Shown: positions 27,809 to 36,406 of the stretch, piece after piece
How the letters are laid out: every line of letters begins with the position of its first letter
Position numbering within the stretch: the stretch's first letter is position 1
DNA from: a bacterium
GTDB taxonomy: Bacteria > Elusimicrobiota > Elusimicrobia > UBA1565 > UBA9628
Direction: 5' to 3'
Length of the DNA stretch: 54,652 nt
Assembly: GCA_021782205.1 (NCBI GenBank)
Contig: JAJXVH010000014.1
Location: 1-54,652 of the forward strand
Program-made: the position numbers and the translations under genes
Notes under the pieces: generated by a model
Database searches by the model: none
What the model saw: only the letters and a program-made list of their open reading frames with translations
Told to the model about the DNA's origin: nothing

Positions 27809-28531
27809 TCAGTCGGCCCGGTGGATCAGAATCCGCGGCCCGCCGGGACCGTCGGTCAGCGGGTGGAAGGTCGTGACCAGGTCGATGAAGGCTTCCAGGT
27901 CGCGGTCAAAGGAGCGCTTGGTGGCCGGATAGCTGAGGACGTAGAAACCGTCGGGCAAGGTGATCACCGCGTACGCGTGCATGCGCCGGTTGTAGGGCTT
28001 GCCGTCGGGCCCGATGTCGACGCCCCAGCGGATGTTGTTCGGGACGCGGACCGGCGAGTAGACGATGAACATCTTCAGCGGCAGGCCCGACTCGCCGTGC
28101 GTCTTTGCGGGGATCTGCGAGGGCTTGGCGAGAATGCGGTATTGCCCCGTGGAGTCCTTGTCCGGCCCCATCAGGAAGACGGCTTTGTCCTCGCCGTAGC
28201 GGTAGTTGTAGACCTGACTCAAAGTCTGGTTGATATAGTCGTCGGCGCCGGAATACAGTTCGGCGCCGCCGTCGCGCAGGACGTGAGTGCGGTAGTTCCG
28301 ATACCACTTCACGCTGAAACTGGGCAGGCCGAACAAAAAATCCCGATCAAAAGGGCCCGTGAAGCGGGTCTCCGCGAAATCAGTGCCCTGGGCGTCCGTG
28401 TAGACGTTCCAGCCCCACGGCACCGTCGCCACGTAGTCGTTGAACGGCGAACGGTAATGGACGTTCCTGGGGGCGCGGCACGCGGCGAACGCGGCCAAAA
28501 GGACGCAGGCGGCGGCGGATTTCATGCGCAT
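27809..28531 (-). CDS. Hypothetical lipoprotein
   Basis: The ATG at 28531 (or 28525) gives a short signal ending LAAFAAC, with Cys as the lipidation site. The rest (~220 residues) contains VATVPWGWNVYTDAQGTDFA and FYVLSYPATKRSFDRDLEAF, the latter resembling proteins that use a short C-terminal segment to report stress or protein fate. No family is recognised with confidence. TATACT at 28545-28550 on the minus strand lies 13 nt before the start. Confidence 0.7.
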   Translation of the reverse strand: MRMKSAAACVLLAAFAACRAPRNVHYRSPFNDYVATVPWGWNVYTDAQGTDFAETRFTGPFDRDFLFGLPSFSVKWYRNYRTHVLRDGGAELYSGADDYINQTLSQVYNYRYGEDKAVFLMGPDKDSTGQYRILAKPSQIPAKTHGESGLPLKMFIVYSPVRVPNNIRWGVDIGPDGKPYNRRMHAYAVITLPDGFYVLSYPATKRSFDRDLEAFIDLVTTFHPLTDGPGGPRILIHRAD

Positions 28532-28592
28532 CGTCGGAAGGCGAGTATAACAGTCGAAAGGCGTTTTGTCCACAGAACCCGTCAACTTTGGC

Positions 28593-29987
28593 TCAGCGGC
28601 CGCCGGAGGAGCGCTTACGATAGACTTGCGCGAAGTCATCGGCATAGGCCGGCCGCCAGGCCGGATCGGCATCCAGAGCGCGCGGCGGCTCCCCCTCTTG
28701 CCGGCGGGGCACCACCGCGTAGTCGAAGCGATAGACGGCGTCAAGGGCTGGGAACGTGCGCGGCCAGGCCCCGGCCTCGGAGAGAAACGCGTCCGGATAC
28801 AGGCCCGGGCGCTCGTCGACGAACACGGGACGGCCGGTCAAACCGATCAGTTCCGCGCCGAACGCGGGATCATTGAACATTTGGCCGCGCACGCCCTGCG
28901 CGTCGAGAAAACGCGCCGCGCCTTCCAGCGCCGGCGCGCCGTAGCCGCGCGCGCCCGAGAGCGGCCGCGAGACGACCGCGTAATGTAGCCCCAAAATCAG
29001 CAAGGCCGCCGGAACTCCCCAGCGCAGCACGCGCTGAGGCGTGTCCGCGCGCGGCTTCACCGCGTGCCCCAGCGCCAGCGCCAGCACCGGGCAGGCCGCC
29101 ATCGCCGCCAGCGGCCGCAGCCCCGGCCGCGCCAGCGACAGCGCCAGCACCGTGGCCGAGGCCAGCGTGGTCACGAACTCCTGCTGGAGCGTCAACGCGC
29201 ACGCCCCCAACCCTAGCAGGATCAGCGCGCCCGCCGGAGAGATCAGCGCGGTCTGCCAGCGCGTCGCGCCGGAGGCGGCGTCGGCGAAAAGATGCTCGAA
29301 CACTCCATAGCCCAGCGGATTCCAGGAAAACGCGATCGCGCAGGCGGCAAACATGGCCCAGTACCCCAAGGCCGCGCGCGTGGCGCTGCGCAGGGAGGCC
29401 TTGAACGCCTTCAAGAACGTCAGCGCCAGCGCCAGCGACGCCGTCGCGCCGTGCATGTTCGCCCACAGCGCGGTCAGGCCCGCCGCGGCCGCGCTGTCGG
29501 CCAGGCGGAAGCGGTGCCGCGGCCGGAGCAGGCGCAGGAATAAGGCGAAAAAAAGAAAATCGAAAGCGGCGGGCGCCTCTAAAAATCCGGTCCAGGCGCA
29601 GCCCGCGGAGGCGGCCAGCAGGCCCGCGGCCGCCAGCGGGTTGCCGTGGCTGATGGGCAGCAGCAAAGCAAAGCCCGCCGCCGCGGCGGCCGACGTCAGC
29701 GCGCGAACCAGCTCCGGCCCGCCCAGCGCGTCCGCCTTGGCGAACAGGACGTCGGTCAGCCAGGAGTCCGGCGTCCACGGCGCGCGCGCGGCGCCGTAGG
29801 AAAACGGATCCGTGTGCGGCAGCGCGCCGCTGGAAAGAATGAAGCGGCCTGAGGCCAGATGAATCCAGGCGTCAGGGCCGTGCGGTCCGGCCCAGGCCAT
29901 GGAGAAGACGGTCGCAAAGAGCAGGGCGGCCAGCGGCCAGTGCGGGTGGTGCGGCTTTTCGTGCGCGTGCGCGGAAGCGGACTTCAT
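28593..29987 (-). CDS. Polytopic membrane protein, GT-C-like
   Basis: The 464-residue protein begins with a His-rich cytoplasmic tail and about ten membrane segments. The first outer loop (GPDAWIHLASGRFILSSG, then DPFSYGAARAPWTPDSWL) has the D-x-W-x-HLA-x-G and DPFSY pattern of a widespread membrane family related to polyprenyl-phosphate-sugar transferases. The final ~110 residues are soluble and periplasmic (FNDPAFGAELIGLTGRPVF). TACAAT at 29997-30002 lies 9 nt before the start on the minus strand. Substrate and precise family are unknown. Confidence 0.68.
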   Translation of the reverse strand: MKSASAHAHEKPHHPHWPLAALLFATVFSMAWAGPHGPDAWIHLASGRFILSSGALPHTDPFSYGAARAPWTPDSWLTDVLFAKADALGGPELVRALTSAAAAAGFALLLPISHGNPLAAAGLLAASAGCAWTGFLEAPAAFDFLFFALFLRLLRPRHRFRLADSAAAAGLTALWANMHGATASLALALTFLKAFKASLRSATRAALGYWAMFAACAIAFSWNPLGYGVFEHLFADAASGATRWQTALISPAGALILLGLGACALTLQQEFVTTLASATVLALSLARPGLRPLAAMAACPVLALALGHAVKPRADTPQRVLRWGVPAALLILGLHYAVVSRPLSGARGYGAPALEGAARFLDAQGVRGQMFNDPAFGAELIGLTGRPVFVDERPGLYPDAFLSEAGAWPRTFPALDAVYRFDYAVVPRRQEGEPPRALDADPAWRPAYADDFAQVYRKRSSGGR

Positions 29988-29996
29988 CGTGCGCTC

Positions 29997-30002
29997 ATTG
30001 TA
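29997..30002 (-). promoter_or_regulatory. -10 element of the membrane protein gene
   Basis: TACAAT on the minus strand, 9 nt from the ATG at 29987. Confidence 0.45.
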
Positions 30003-30027
30003 CCAGAATGACGCGGCCGCATTTGGC

Positions 30028-30033
30028 TACAAT
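30028..30033 (+). promoter_or_regulatory. -10 element of the acyl-CoA dehydrogenase gene
   Basis: TACAAT with a short leader that includes a GGAGG ribosome-binding site at about 30044-30048, 5 nt before the ATG. Confidence 0.5.
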
Positions 30034-30053
30034 GGGGACGCACGGAGGCTCCC

Positions 30054-31202
30054 ATGGATTTCAATCTCAGCGACGACCAGAAAACGATCCGCGACACGGT
30101 GCGCAAGTTCGCGCAGGCCCGCATCAAGCCGAAGGCGCACGAGCTTGACGAGAAGGAGGAGTGGTCGCTGGAACTGACGCGGGAAATGGGAGAGCTGGGC
30201 ATCTTCGGCCTGATCGTGCCCGAGGAGTTCGGCGGGCAGGGCCTGGACTATTCCTCCTATGTGATCGCCGTCGAGGAACTGGCGCGGGTGGACGGCTCCC
30301 ACGCGGCCACCGTCGCCGCCGGCGTCAGCCTGGGCATCGCTCCGCTCCTTTATTTCGGCACCCCGGAGCAGAAGAAAAAATACCTACCCCGCCTGGCCGC
30401 GGGCCAGGGCCTGTTCGCCTTCGGCCTGACCGAGCCCGGCGCGGGCTCCGACTCCCGCGGCTCCACGACCAAAGCCGTGGAGAATCCCGACGGCACGTGG
30501 ACGATCAACGGTGCCAAGATCTTCATCACCAACGGCTCCACCGAGATCACCGACGGCATCATCGTGCAGACGGTCAGCGGCGGCACGCCGGACGCGCCGG
30601 AGTTCACCTGCTTCATCGTCGAGAAGGGCACGAAGGGCTTCACGACGAAGACCATGCACAAGAAGCTGATGTGGCGCGCGTCGAACACCGCCGAGCTTTA
30701 TTTTTCCAACGTCACCGTGCCGGCCTCCGCGATGCTGGGCAAACGCGGCGCGGGCTCCAAGCAGATGCTCAAGACCTTGGACTCCGGCCGGCTGTCGATC
30801 GCGGCCATGGGCCTGGGCTGCGCGCAGGGCGCCTACGAGGCCGCGCTCTCCTACGCGCGTCAGCGCAAGCAGTTCGGCAAGCCCCTGTCGCGCTTCCAGG
30901 CCATCGGCTTCAAGCTGGCGGACATGGCGATGAAGATCGAACACGCGCGCACGTTCCTGTACCGCGCCTGCTGGCTGCGCGACACGCACCAGCCCTTCGG
31001 CACGGAGTCCGCGATGGCCAAGCTCTACTGCTCCGAGGTGGCGCAGGAGGTGGCCAATGAGGCCGTGCAGATCCACGGCGGCTACGGCCTGATGAAGGAG
31101 TTCGACGTGGAGCGCTTCTACCGCGATCAGCGTCTTCTGCAGATCGGCGAGGGCACGTCGGAAATCCAGCGCCTGGTCATCAGCCGCGCGATCGGCTGCT
31201 GA
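30054..31202 (+). CDS. Acyl-CoA dehydrogenase
   Basis: FAD enzyme that introduces the alpha-beta double bond of an acyl-CoA. It has LTEPGAGSDSRGSTTKA and FITNGSTEITD for FAD and substrate binding, RQFG-type RKQFGKPLSRFQ, VQIHGGYGLMKEFDVERFYRD, and Glu366 in QIGEGTSEIQR as catalytic base. That position is the one used by short/medium-chain and butyryl-CoA types. The length of 382 is typical. It is a single-gene unit with its own promoter. Chain length is not provable. Confidence 0.94.
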   Translation: MDFNLSDDQKTIRDTVRKFAQARIKPKAHELDEKEEWSLELTREMGELGIFGLIVPEEFGGQGLDYSSYVIAVEELARVDGSHAATVAAGVSLGIAPLLYFGTPEQKKKYLPRLAAGQGLFAFGLTEPGAGSDSRGSTTKAVENPDGTWTINGAKIFITNGSTEITDGIIVQTVSGGTPDAPEFTCFIVEKGTKGFTTKTMHKKLMWRASNTAELYFSNVTVPASAMLGKRGAGSKQMLKTLDSGRLSIAAMGLGCAQGAYEAALSYARQRKQFGKPLSRFQAIGFKLADMAMKIEHARTFLYRACWLRDTHQPFGTESAMAKLYCSEVAQEVANEAVQIHGGYGLMKEFDVERFYRDQRLLQIGEGTSEIQRLVISRAIGC

Positions 31203-31204
31203 CC

Positions 31205-31906
31205 TTAAGCGGCCGGCGGCCGCGACAAGAGGCGCAGGGACTCCCGAATGGCGGCGTTGCCGCCGTCGTCGGGAAAGGCCGCAGCCGCGCGCGCCCACTC
31301 GTCGCGCGCGGCGGGAAGGCCCGCGAAATAGTACGCCGCGCCCACGGCGATTTCAAGAGTGGTGGAGTTCGCAGCACCCGCCGCTTCCTCCAGCGCCAAG
31401 CGCGCGCGCCCGTCCAAGGTGCGTATCGCGCAGCGCGTGGCGGGCGTCAGCAGGAAATCCAAAGTCAGGCCGGCGTCGTCCTCCCGCGCGCCCGCGATGG
31501 TTTCCGCGAAAAGCGCGACCATGAGAAGACGCAGGGCGTGGCCGTCCAAGTCGTACGGGGCGCGGCGCGAGGTCTCCCGGTAGGCCAGGCACGCCGGAAC
31601 CAGCTGCTTGAGCGAGAGCAGGGCCGCCGCCCGCGCCGCGTGCGCCTCCAGGCATTGCGCGTCCAACGTCAGCGCCGCGTCCGCGTCCTTCAGCGCGCCC
31701 GAAAAATCCGCCCGCATGCGCCGCGACAGGCTGAGATACGCCGCGGGCAGCGCCGGCCGCGCATGGCCCCGCGCCGCGCGCGCCAAATCCGCCTCCGCCA
31801 GGGCGTTCTCGCGCCGCCACAGCGCCGAGCGCCCGCTCGCCAGCAGGCGCTGCGCCTCTGAGTTATCCGGCGCCGGCCCGGGAAAAAGCCGATCCAATAG
31901 ACCCAT
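31205..31906 (-). CDS. TPR-like repeat protein
   Basis: The 233-residue protein contains helical pairs with TPR-like spacing: SALWRRENALAEADLARAA, SGALKDADAALTLDAQCLEAH and LKQLVPACLAYRETSRRAPYD. There is no signal peptide, so it is probably cytoplasmic. The ATG at 31906 is preferred over a TTG at 31930. It converges with the dehydrogenase gene, stops 2 nt apart. The function is unknown. Confidence 0.65.
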   Translation of the reverse strand: MGLLDRLFPGPAPDNSEAQRLLASGRSALWRRENALAEADLARAARGHARPALPAAYLSLSRRMRADFSGALKDADAALTLDAQCLEAHAARAAALLSLKQLVPACLAYRETSRRAPYDLDGHALRLLMVALFAETIAGAREDDAGLTLDFLLTPATRCAIRTLDGRARLALEEAAGAANSTTLEIAVGAAYYFAGLPAARDEWARAAAAFPDDGGNAAIRESLRLLSRPPAA

Positions 31907-31937
31907 GTGCTCGTCGTCTCCGCGCCGCAAAAAATAA

Positions 31938-32009
31938 AGCCCGCGGCCGGGATTGAACCGGCGACCTACTGCTTACAAGGCAGTTGCTCTACCGCTGAGC
32001 TACGCGGGC
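31938..32009 (-). tRNA. tRNA-Thr (anticodon UGU)
   Basis: A complete cloverleaf on the minus strand: a 7-bp acceptor stem GCCCGCG/CGCGGGC, D-arm with AGCTCAGCGGTAGAGC, anticodon arm ACTGC-CTTGTAA-GCAGT with anticodon TGT, variable AGGTC, and T-arm with GGTTCAATCC. CCA is not encoded. It lies between the TPR-like gene and the topoisomerase gene. Confidence 0.96.
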
Positions 32010-32084
32010 GTTCGTCCTGATTTTACCGGATAACCGCGTCGCCCGCCAGGCCGCGCGATTTGACGCCGCCGCCGCGAATCGAAT

Positions 32085-33179
32085 TTAATCCAACCAATCC
32101 TTGTCCTTGAGCTTCTTGGGCAGATACTGCTTGGTCAGGTACTGGAAGTCCTTGTTGGCCAGCGCGTCCAGCTCGTATTTCAGACCGGAGGTGAGCATGC
32201 GTTTGATCTCGACCTGCCACTCCTTCTTCTGGAACCAGGGGTAGGCCATCAGCTCCTTGGCGCGGGAGATGTCCTTGTCGTTGAGCTTGATGCCCACGTT
32301 GCGGGGCAGGTCGTATTGGTCGGGGTCGGCCGACGACAGGCCCACGAATTTGGCGTGGGGGATGGCCATGCGCTGGCTCTCAAAAGCCAGGTTGATCGAA
32401 CCCTGCTTGACCACCGAATAGATGTAGTAGCCCCACGGGTCGTTGTCGACTAGGACGTAGACGGGCAGCTTCTTCTCCTCGTGGAGACGGCGCGCCAGGC
32501 GGCGCACGCCGCGCGGGGGCTGGCCGTTGCCGGTGAGCAGGATGCAGTTGTACTTGCGCCAGAACTTGTCCTCGGCCAGGCGGTTCCACTGCGTGCCCTT
32601 CTCGATGAGCAGGATGAAGTCCGCGGTGCACTTCTTGATCTGGAGGTATTCCTCCTCCACGATGGACGGCACGGAGTAGCCGCCCTTGCCCAGCTTGGAG
32701 CAGTCCACGCGGTCGCCGTCGTCCTCGAAGACCACGGGGCCGATGATGGTGCCGGCGTTCTCGGCGCGCACGTGGAACTCCTCGCGCAGCGCGGCCAGGC
32801 CCACCTCCAAGTCCTCGATGACCGGGTCGGACTCGGCTTGATCGTCGAAGGTGTTCTCGTGGGAGTCGCCCATCGTGTGCTTGGTGCGGTAGTAGATCTC
32901 GCGCAGGCTGGTGGTCAGATCCGCCTTCTGCAGCTCGTTGAGCGCGTCGGCCACCAGCATGGTCTGCATGAACTTCTTGGCCATGGCCACGTTGAAGAAG
33001 GTGCGCAGCTGCTTATTGGCGCCCATCTCGATGAAGCCCTTCTTCTCGTTGAACTTCACGTTGGAGAGCGAGCGCACCGGGATGGAGATCGACGGGTCCT
33101 TCTTTTTCTGCGCCGCCGTGATCACCAGATCGGCCAGGCCCACCAGCTTCTTCTCGACGGCAGGGTTGGTTTTCGTCAT
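32085..33179 (-). CDS. top6A: DNA topoisomerase VI subunit A (Spo11-like)
   Basis: The DNA-cleaving subunit of a type IIB topoisomerase. The winged-helix motif SLREIYYRTKHT carries the catalytic tyrosine (Tyr97 by alignment with Spo11). The Toprim domain is intact: Glu193 in LLIEKGTQWNR and the Asp245/Asp247 pair in LVDNDPWG. The length of 364 is normal. The ATG at 33179 lies 8 nt after TAGAAT on the minus strand. The enzyme is mainly archaeal and plant and is patchy in bacteria. The ATPase subunit B, usually encoded beside it, is not in this window, so B is encoded elsewhere or A acts alone or with another partner. Confidence 0.93.
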   Translation of the reverse strand: MTKTNPAVEKKLVGLADLVITAAQKKKDPSISIPVRSLSNVKFNEKKGFIEMGANKQLRTFFNVAMAKKFMQTMLVADALNELQKADLTTSLREIYYRTKHTMGDSHENTFDDQAESDPVIEDLEVGLAALREEFHVRAENAGTIIGPVVFEDDGDRVDCSKLGKGGYSVPSIVEEEYLQIKKCTADFILLIEKGTQWNRLAEDKFWRKYNCILLTGNGQPPRGVRRLARRLHEEKKLPVYVLVDNDPWGYYIYSVVKQGSINLAFESQRMAIPHAKFVGLSSADPDQYDLPRNVGIKLNDKDISRAKELMAYPWFQKKEWQVEIKRMLTSGLKYELDALANKDFQYLTKQYLPKKLKDKDWLD

Positions 33180-33187
33180 GCGGCGGG

Positions 33188-33193
33188 ATTCTA
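33188..33193 (-). promoter_or_regulatory. -10 element of the topoisomerase VI A gene
   Basis: TAGAAT on the minus strand, 8 nt from the ATG. Confidence 0.5.
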
Positions 33194-33221
33194 GCACACC
33201 GGGCCAAGGCCCGCCCACGCC

Positions 33222-33250
33222 TTGACGGAGGAAGCGGGGCCCCTCATACT
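33222..33250 (+). promoter_or_regulatory. Promoter of the YbjQ-family gene
   Basis: TTGACG at 33222-33227, a 17-bp spacer and CATACT at 33245-33250. The leader includes an AGGAGG ribosome-binding site a few bases before the ATG at 33289. Confidence 0.6.
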
Positions 33251-33288
33251 GCGTTGCCGCCGGTGACGCGGGCGACAGGAGGCCGCAT

Positions 33289-33621
33289 ATGAATCTTCCC
33301 GTGACCACCACCTTCGCCATCGACGGCTACCGCGTGCGCGAATATAAAGGCGTGGTGCGCGGCATCGTGGTGCGGGCGCCCACCATCTCCCAGGGCCTAC
33401 TCGGCGGCCTGAAGTCCATCATCGGCGGCCAGATCGGCGCCTACACGGAAATGTGCGAGCAGGCGCGCCAGCAGGCGCTCGACGAGATGCTGGAGCATGC
33501 CCGCCAACTGGGCGCCAACGCCGTCATCGGCATGAGCTACGACGCCACCGAAATCGGCGGTCGCGCCGCGGCCACCGAGGTCCTGTGCTACGGGACCGCC
33601 GTGATCGTGGAACGCGCGTAG
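33289..33621 (+). CDS. YbjQ / UPF0145 family protein
   Basis: The 110-residue protein fits the YbjQ family: GYRVREYKGVVRGIVVRAPT at the start, then an amphipathic helix region with EQARQQALDEMLEHARQLGA and NAVIGMSYDATEIG. Structures of the family are pentameric; a metal-binding role has been proposed but is unproved. It has its own promoter and strong ribosome-binding site, divergent from the topoisomerase gene. Confidence 0.9.
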   Translation: MNLPVTTTFAIDGYRVREYKGVVRGIVVRAPTISQGLLGGLKSIIGGQIGAYTEMCEQARQQALDEMLEHARQLGANAVIGMSYDATEIGGRAAATEVLCYGTAVIVERA

Positions 33622-33678
33622 GCGGTCGTGACCGGCCGCGCACGACCACTCCGCACCGCCCCCGCTGCGGCGGCGCGG

Positions 33679-34266
33679 CTATAGCCGGTTCTTGATCGCC
33701 CGGATCATCCCGCCCAGCACCGGGATCTTCGCATACAGGTTGGAGCCCGAATCCCAGTAGTCCTGGTGATAGATCACGCGCCCGTCCTTGTCGAAACGGA
33801 TGTGGCTGATGCCGATGGAACTTTGCACCTCGCCCTTGCGAAAGCGCCGGAAGGTCACGTCCATGCGCCAGCGCACGTAGACGCCCTCCGGCGTGGACGT
33901 GGCCTGCTCCACCTTGAGCGCGTAGTGGGTCAGCGCGTCGTCGCTGGACAGAAAATATTTCTCCAACGCGTCCACGTCGCGGATGGTCTTGAGCGTGTCG
34001 TTGAAGTAGAGCTGAGGCGCGTACACCTCGCGGATCTGCCCCCGGATCGTGCCCGTGGACAGGTCGGAGATGAACGCCGTGAAGCGCCGGACCGCGGCGG
34101 TTTCTTGCGCGCTGCCCGGCGCCGGCGCGCCCACCATTTTGGGATCGCTGGCGGCGAGGGCCTCCTCGTGGTCGCGGATGGAATTGATCGCGGGCGGCGC
34201 GGACGCGCAGCCCGCGGCGGCCAACGTCAAGATCACGACGGCAAGGCGGGGCAGGTCGAGTTTCAT
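33679..34266 (-). CDS. NTF2-like (SnoaL-type) lipoprotein
   Basis: A lipoprotein signal ends LAAAGC. The mature part has the cone-shaped NTF2-like fold pattern: AVRRFTAFISDLSTGTIRGQ, YAPQLYFNDTLKTIRDVDAL, a central strand VYVRWRMDVTF and the ending GRVIYHQDYWDSG. Related proteins bind small lipids or sugars, or act as isomerases. The ATG at 34266 follows AGGAGACCCC. It is next to, and in the same direction as, the S9 peptidase gene, but about 55 nt separate them. Confidence 0.82.
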   Translation of the reverse strand: MKLDLPRLAVVILTLAAAGCASAPPAINSIRDHEEALAASDPKMVGAPAPGSAQETAAVRRFTAFISDLSTGTIRGQIREVYAPQLYFNDTLKTIRDVDALEKYFLSSDDALTHYALKVEQATSTPEGVYVRWRMDVTFRRFRKGEVQSSIGISHIRFDKDGRVIYHQDYWDSGSNLYAKIPVLGGMIRAIKNRL

Positions 34267-34321
34267 GGGGTCTCCTGATTCAACCTAGTGGCCGTCGGCC
34301 CCGCGCTATTACAGGCCGGTG

Positions 34322-36406
34322 CTACGGCATCAGCTCTTTGAGCAGGAACGTGTACTCGATGGCGTAGCGCTTCACGGTCTGCTCCAGGTTCGCCGCCGCG
34401 CTGTGGCCGCCCTCGGTGTTCTCGTAGTACAAGACCGGCTGCCCCGCCTCCTCCAGGCGCGCGGCGAACTTGCGCGCGTGGCCCGGGTCCACCCGGTCGT
34501 CCTTGGTGGAGCTGTAGATCAGCGTCGGCGGGTAGCGCGCATCGGAGCGCACGTTCTGGTAGGGCGAGTAGCGCCGCAGATAGGCGGCTTGGGCGGGCAC
34601 GTCGGGGTCGCCGTACTCGCCGACCCAGGAATTGCCGGCCAGCAGGTGGCTGTAGCGCAGCATGTCGGTCAGCGGGACCTCGCACAGCACCGCGCCGAAC
34701 AACTCCGGGCGCTGGGTGAGCGCCGTGGCCACCAGCAGGCCGCCGTTGCTGCCGCCTTGAATGGCCAGACGGCGGGGCGAGGTCTCCTTGGTTTTGGACA
34801 GGTCCTCGGCCACCGCCTCGAAGTCGTCGAACGCGCGCTGGCGGTGCTCCTTGAGCGCCGCCTCGTGCCAGCGCGGGCCGAACTCCCCGCCGCCGCGGAT
34901 ATTGGCCAGAGCGAACGCCCCGCCGCGCGAGAGCCACAGGCGTCCGACCGTGGCGAGGTAGTAAGGATCCAGCGAAATCTCGAAGCCGCCGTAGCCGTAG
35001 AGCAAGGTGGGCGTGGTCCCGTCAAACGGCGCGGAGGAGCGGCGCACCAAAAAATAGGGCACGCGCGTGCCGTCTCGACTGACCGCCCAGCGCTGCTCGG
35101 CCGACAGTCCCGACGCGTCGAAGCGCGCGGGCAGGGAGCGCCACGTCTCCGGCTTCGGGTGCGCCGCTCCGCCGTCCCAGGCCAAGATGGAGCTGGGCGT
35201 CAGGAACGTCTCCACGTCGACCAGCAGAAGGTCGGAGAAGTCGTCGGCGGCCGCCACGTTCAAGGAGGCGCCGGAGGCGAAGGGCAGGCGCGAGACGCTC
35301 CAGCGCGCGCCGTCGCGGCGCGCGCGGAGCAGCACGCCCTGCACGTCGTCGAGCGTCGACAGATACAGCGCCGAGCGCGCGGAGCTCACGCCTTGCAAGG
35401 ACGTCTCCGCCGTGGGCGTCCACACCGTCTCCACGGCCGCGGCGTCTTTCGCGTCCACCGGCAGGGCGATCAACGCGCCGGCGGGGATGGTCGCGCCGGC
35501 GACGACCCATGGCGCGCGCAGGCTCGCGAGCACGCGGCCGTCGTACCAGCCGCGCAGTTCCGCGCCGCGCGGCAGGGGGATTTCGCGCGCAGTCCCGTCC
35601 GAGCCGATCAAGAACTTGCGCGAGGAAAAGAAGTCCAGCGCCTCCTCCACCACGGCCAGGCGCCCTTCCGGACGCCGTTGAACGGACGGCGAGACCGAGA
35701 CGTCCTCGACGCGGCCTTCATAAACGGTCCGCGCCTCGGACAGCGGCCGGCCGCGCTTCCACAGCTTGACCACGCGCGGATAGCCCGCCCGCGTCAACGT
35801 GCCCGGACCGAAATCGGTGCCCACCAGCAAGGCGTCGGCCGCGAACCATGCCACGTCGGATTTGGCCTCCGGCAAGACGAAGCCGCCGGCGACAAACGCC
35901 TTCTTCTCCGCGTCGAACTCGCGCACCACGACCGCGTCGCCGCCGCCGCGCGACAGCGACAGCAGGCAGCGCGACTGCTCGGGCTGGAGGCAGTCCGCGC
36001 CCTTCCAGACCCAGTTCTCTTTTTCCGACGCCGCCAGCGCGTCCAGGTCCAGCACCGTCTCCCAGCGCGGGCTCGGCTTGCGGTACTCCTCGGGCGTGGT
36101 GCGCCGCCAAATCCCGCGCACGTGCGCGGAGTCCTGCCAGAAATTGTAGAGCCGGCCGCCGCGCAGGGACGGCCACGGGATGCGGTCCGAAGCCAAAGTC
36201 ACCGCGCGCGCGTCGGCCTCCACGGACTTCCAACGCGGATCGGCGCGCAATTGGGAAAGCGTCTTCTCATCCTGACCCTTGACCCAAGCCAGCGCGCGCG
36301 GTGACTCGATCTGCTCCAGCCACAGCCGTGGGTCCGGCGCGTCGGCGGCCGCGGCGAAGACGGGAAGCACGGCCAGCAGGACGGCCAGACGGGTCTGGAA
36401 GTTCAT
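34322..36406 (-). CDS. Prolyl oligopeptidase family (S9) serine peptidase
   Basis: Exported peptidase with a signal peptide (about residues 1-19) and 694 residues, the usual size for the family. The N-terminal part is a seven-bladed propeller with the opening DPRLWLEQIESPRALAWVK. The C-terminal alpha/beta-hydrolase domain has Ser553 in QGGSNGGLL, the Asp within KDDRVDPGHA and His668 in EGGHSAA. It cleaves short proline-containing peptides. Its ATG overlaps the TGA of the RmlD-like gene, so the two are coupled although no pathway link is obvious. Confidence 0.93.
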   Translation of the reverse strand: MNFQTRLAVLLAVLPVFAAAADAPDPRLWLEQIESPRALAWVKGQDEKTLSQLRADPRWKSVEADARAVTLASDRIPWPSLRGGRLYNFWQDSAHVRGIWRRTTPEEYRKPSPRWETVLDLDALAASEKENWVWKGADCLQPEQSRCLLSLSRGGGDAVVVREFDAEKKAFVAGGFVLPEAKSDVAWFAADALLVGTDFGPGTLTRAGYPRVVKLWKRGRPLSEARTVYEGRVEDVSVSPSVQRRPEGRLAVVEEALDFFSSRKFLIGSDGTAREIPLPRGAELRGWYDGRVLASLRAPWVVAGATIPAGALIALPVDAKDAAAVETVWTPTAETSLQGVSSARSALYLSTLDDVQGVLLRARRDGARWSVSRLPFASGASLNVAAADDFSDLLLVDVETFLTPSSILAWDGGAAHPKPETWRSLPARFDASGLSAEQRWAVSRDGTRVPYFLVRRSSAPFDGTTPTLLYGYGGFEISLDPYYLATVGRLWLSRGGAFALANIRGGGEFGPRWHEAALKEHRQRAFDDFEAVAEDLSKTKETSPRRLAIQGGSNGGLLVATALTQRPELFGAVLCEVPLTDMLRYSHLLAGNSWVGEYGDPDVPAQAAYLRRYSPYQNVRSDARYPPTLIYSSTKDDRVDPGHARKFAARLEEAGQPVLYYENTEGGHSAAANLEQTVKRYAIEYTFLLKELMP

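Noticed and set aside
34319-36304. A 661-codon plus-strand frame opposite the S9 peptidase gene
   Set aside because: Antisense shadow of a gene with a complete catalytic triad; composition is typical of reverse-frame artefacts.
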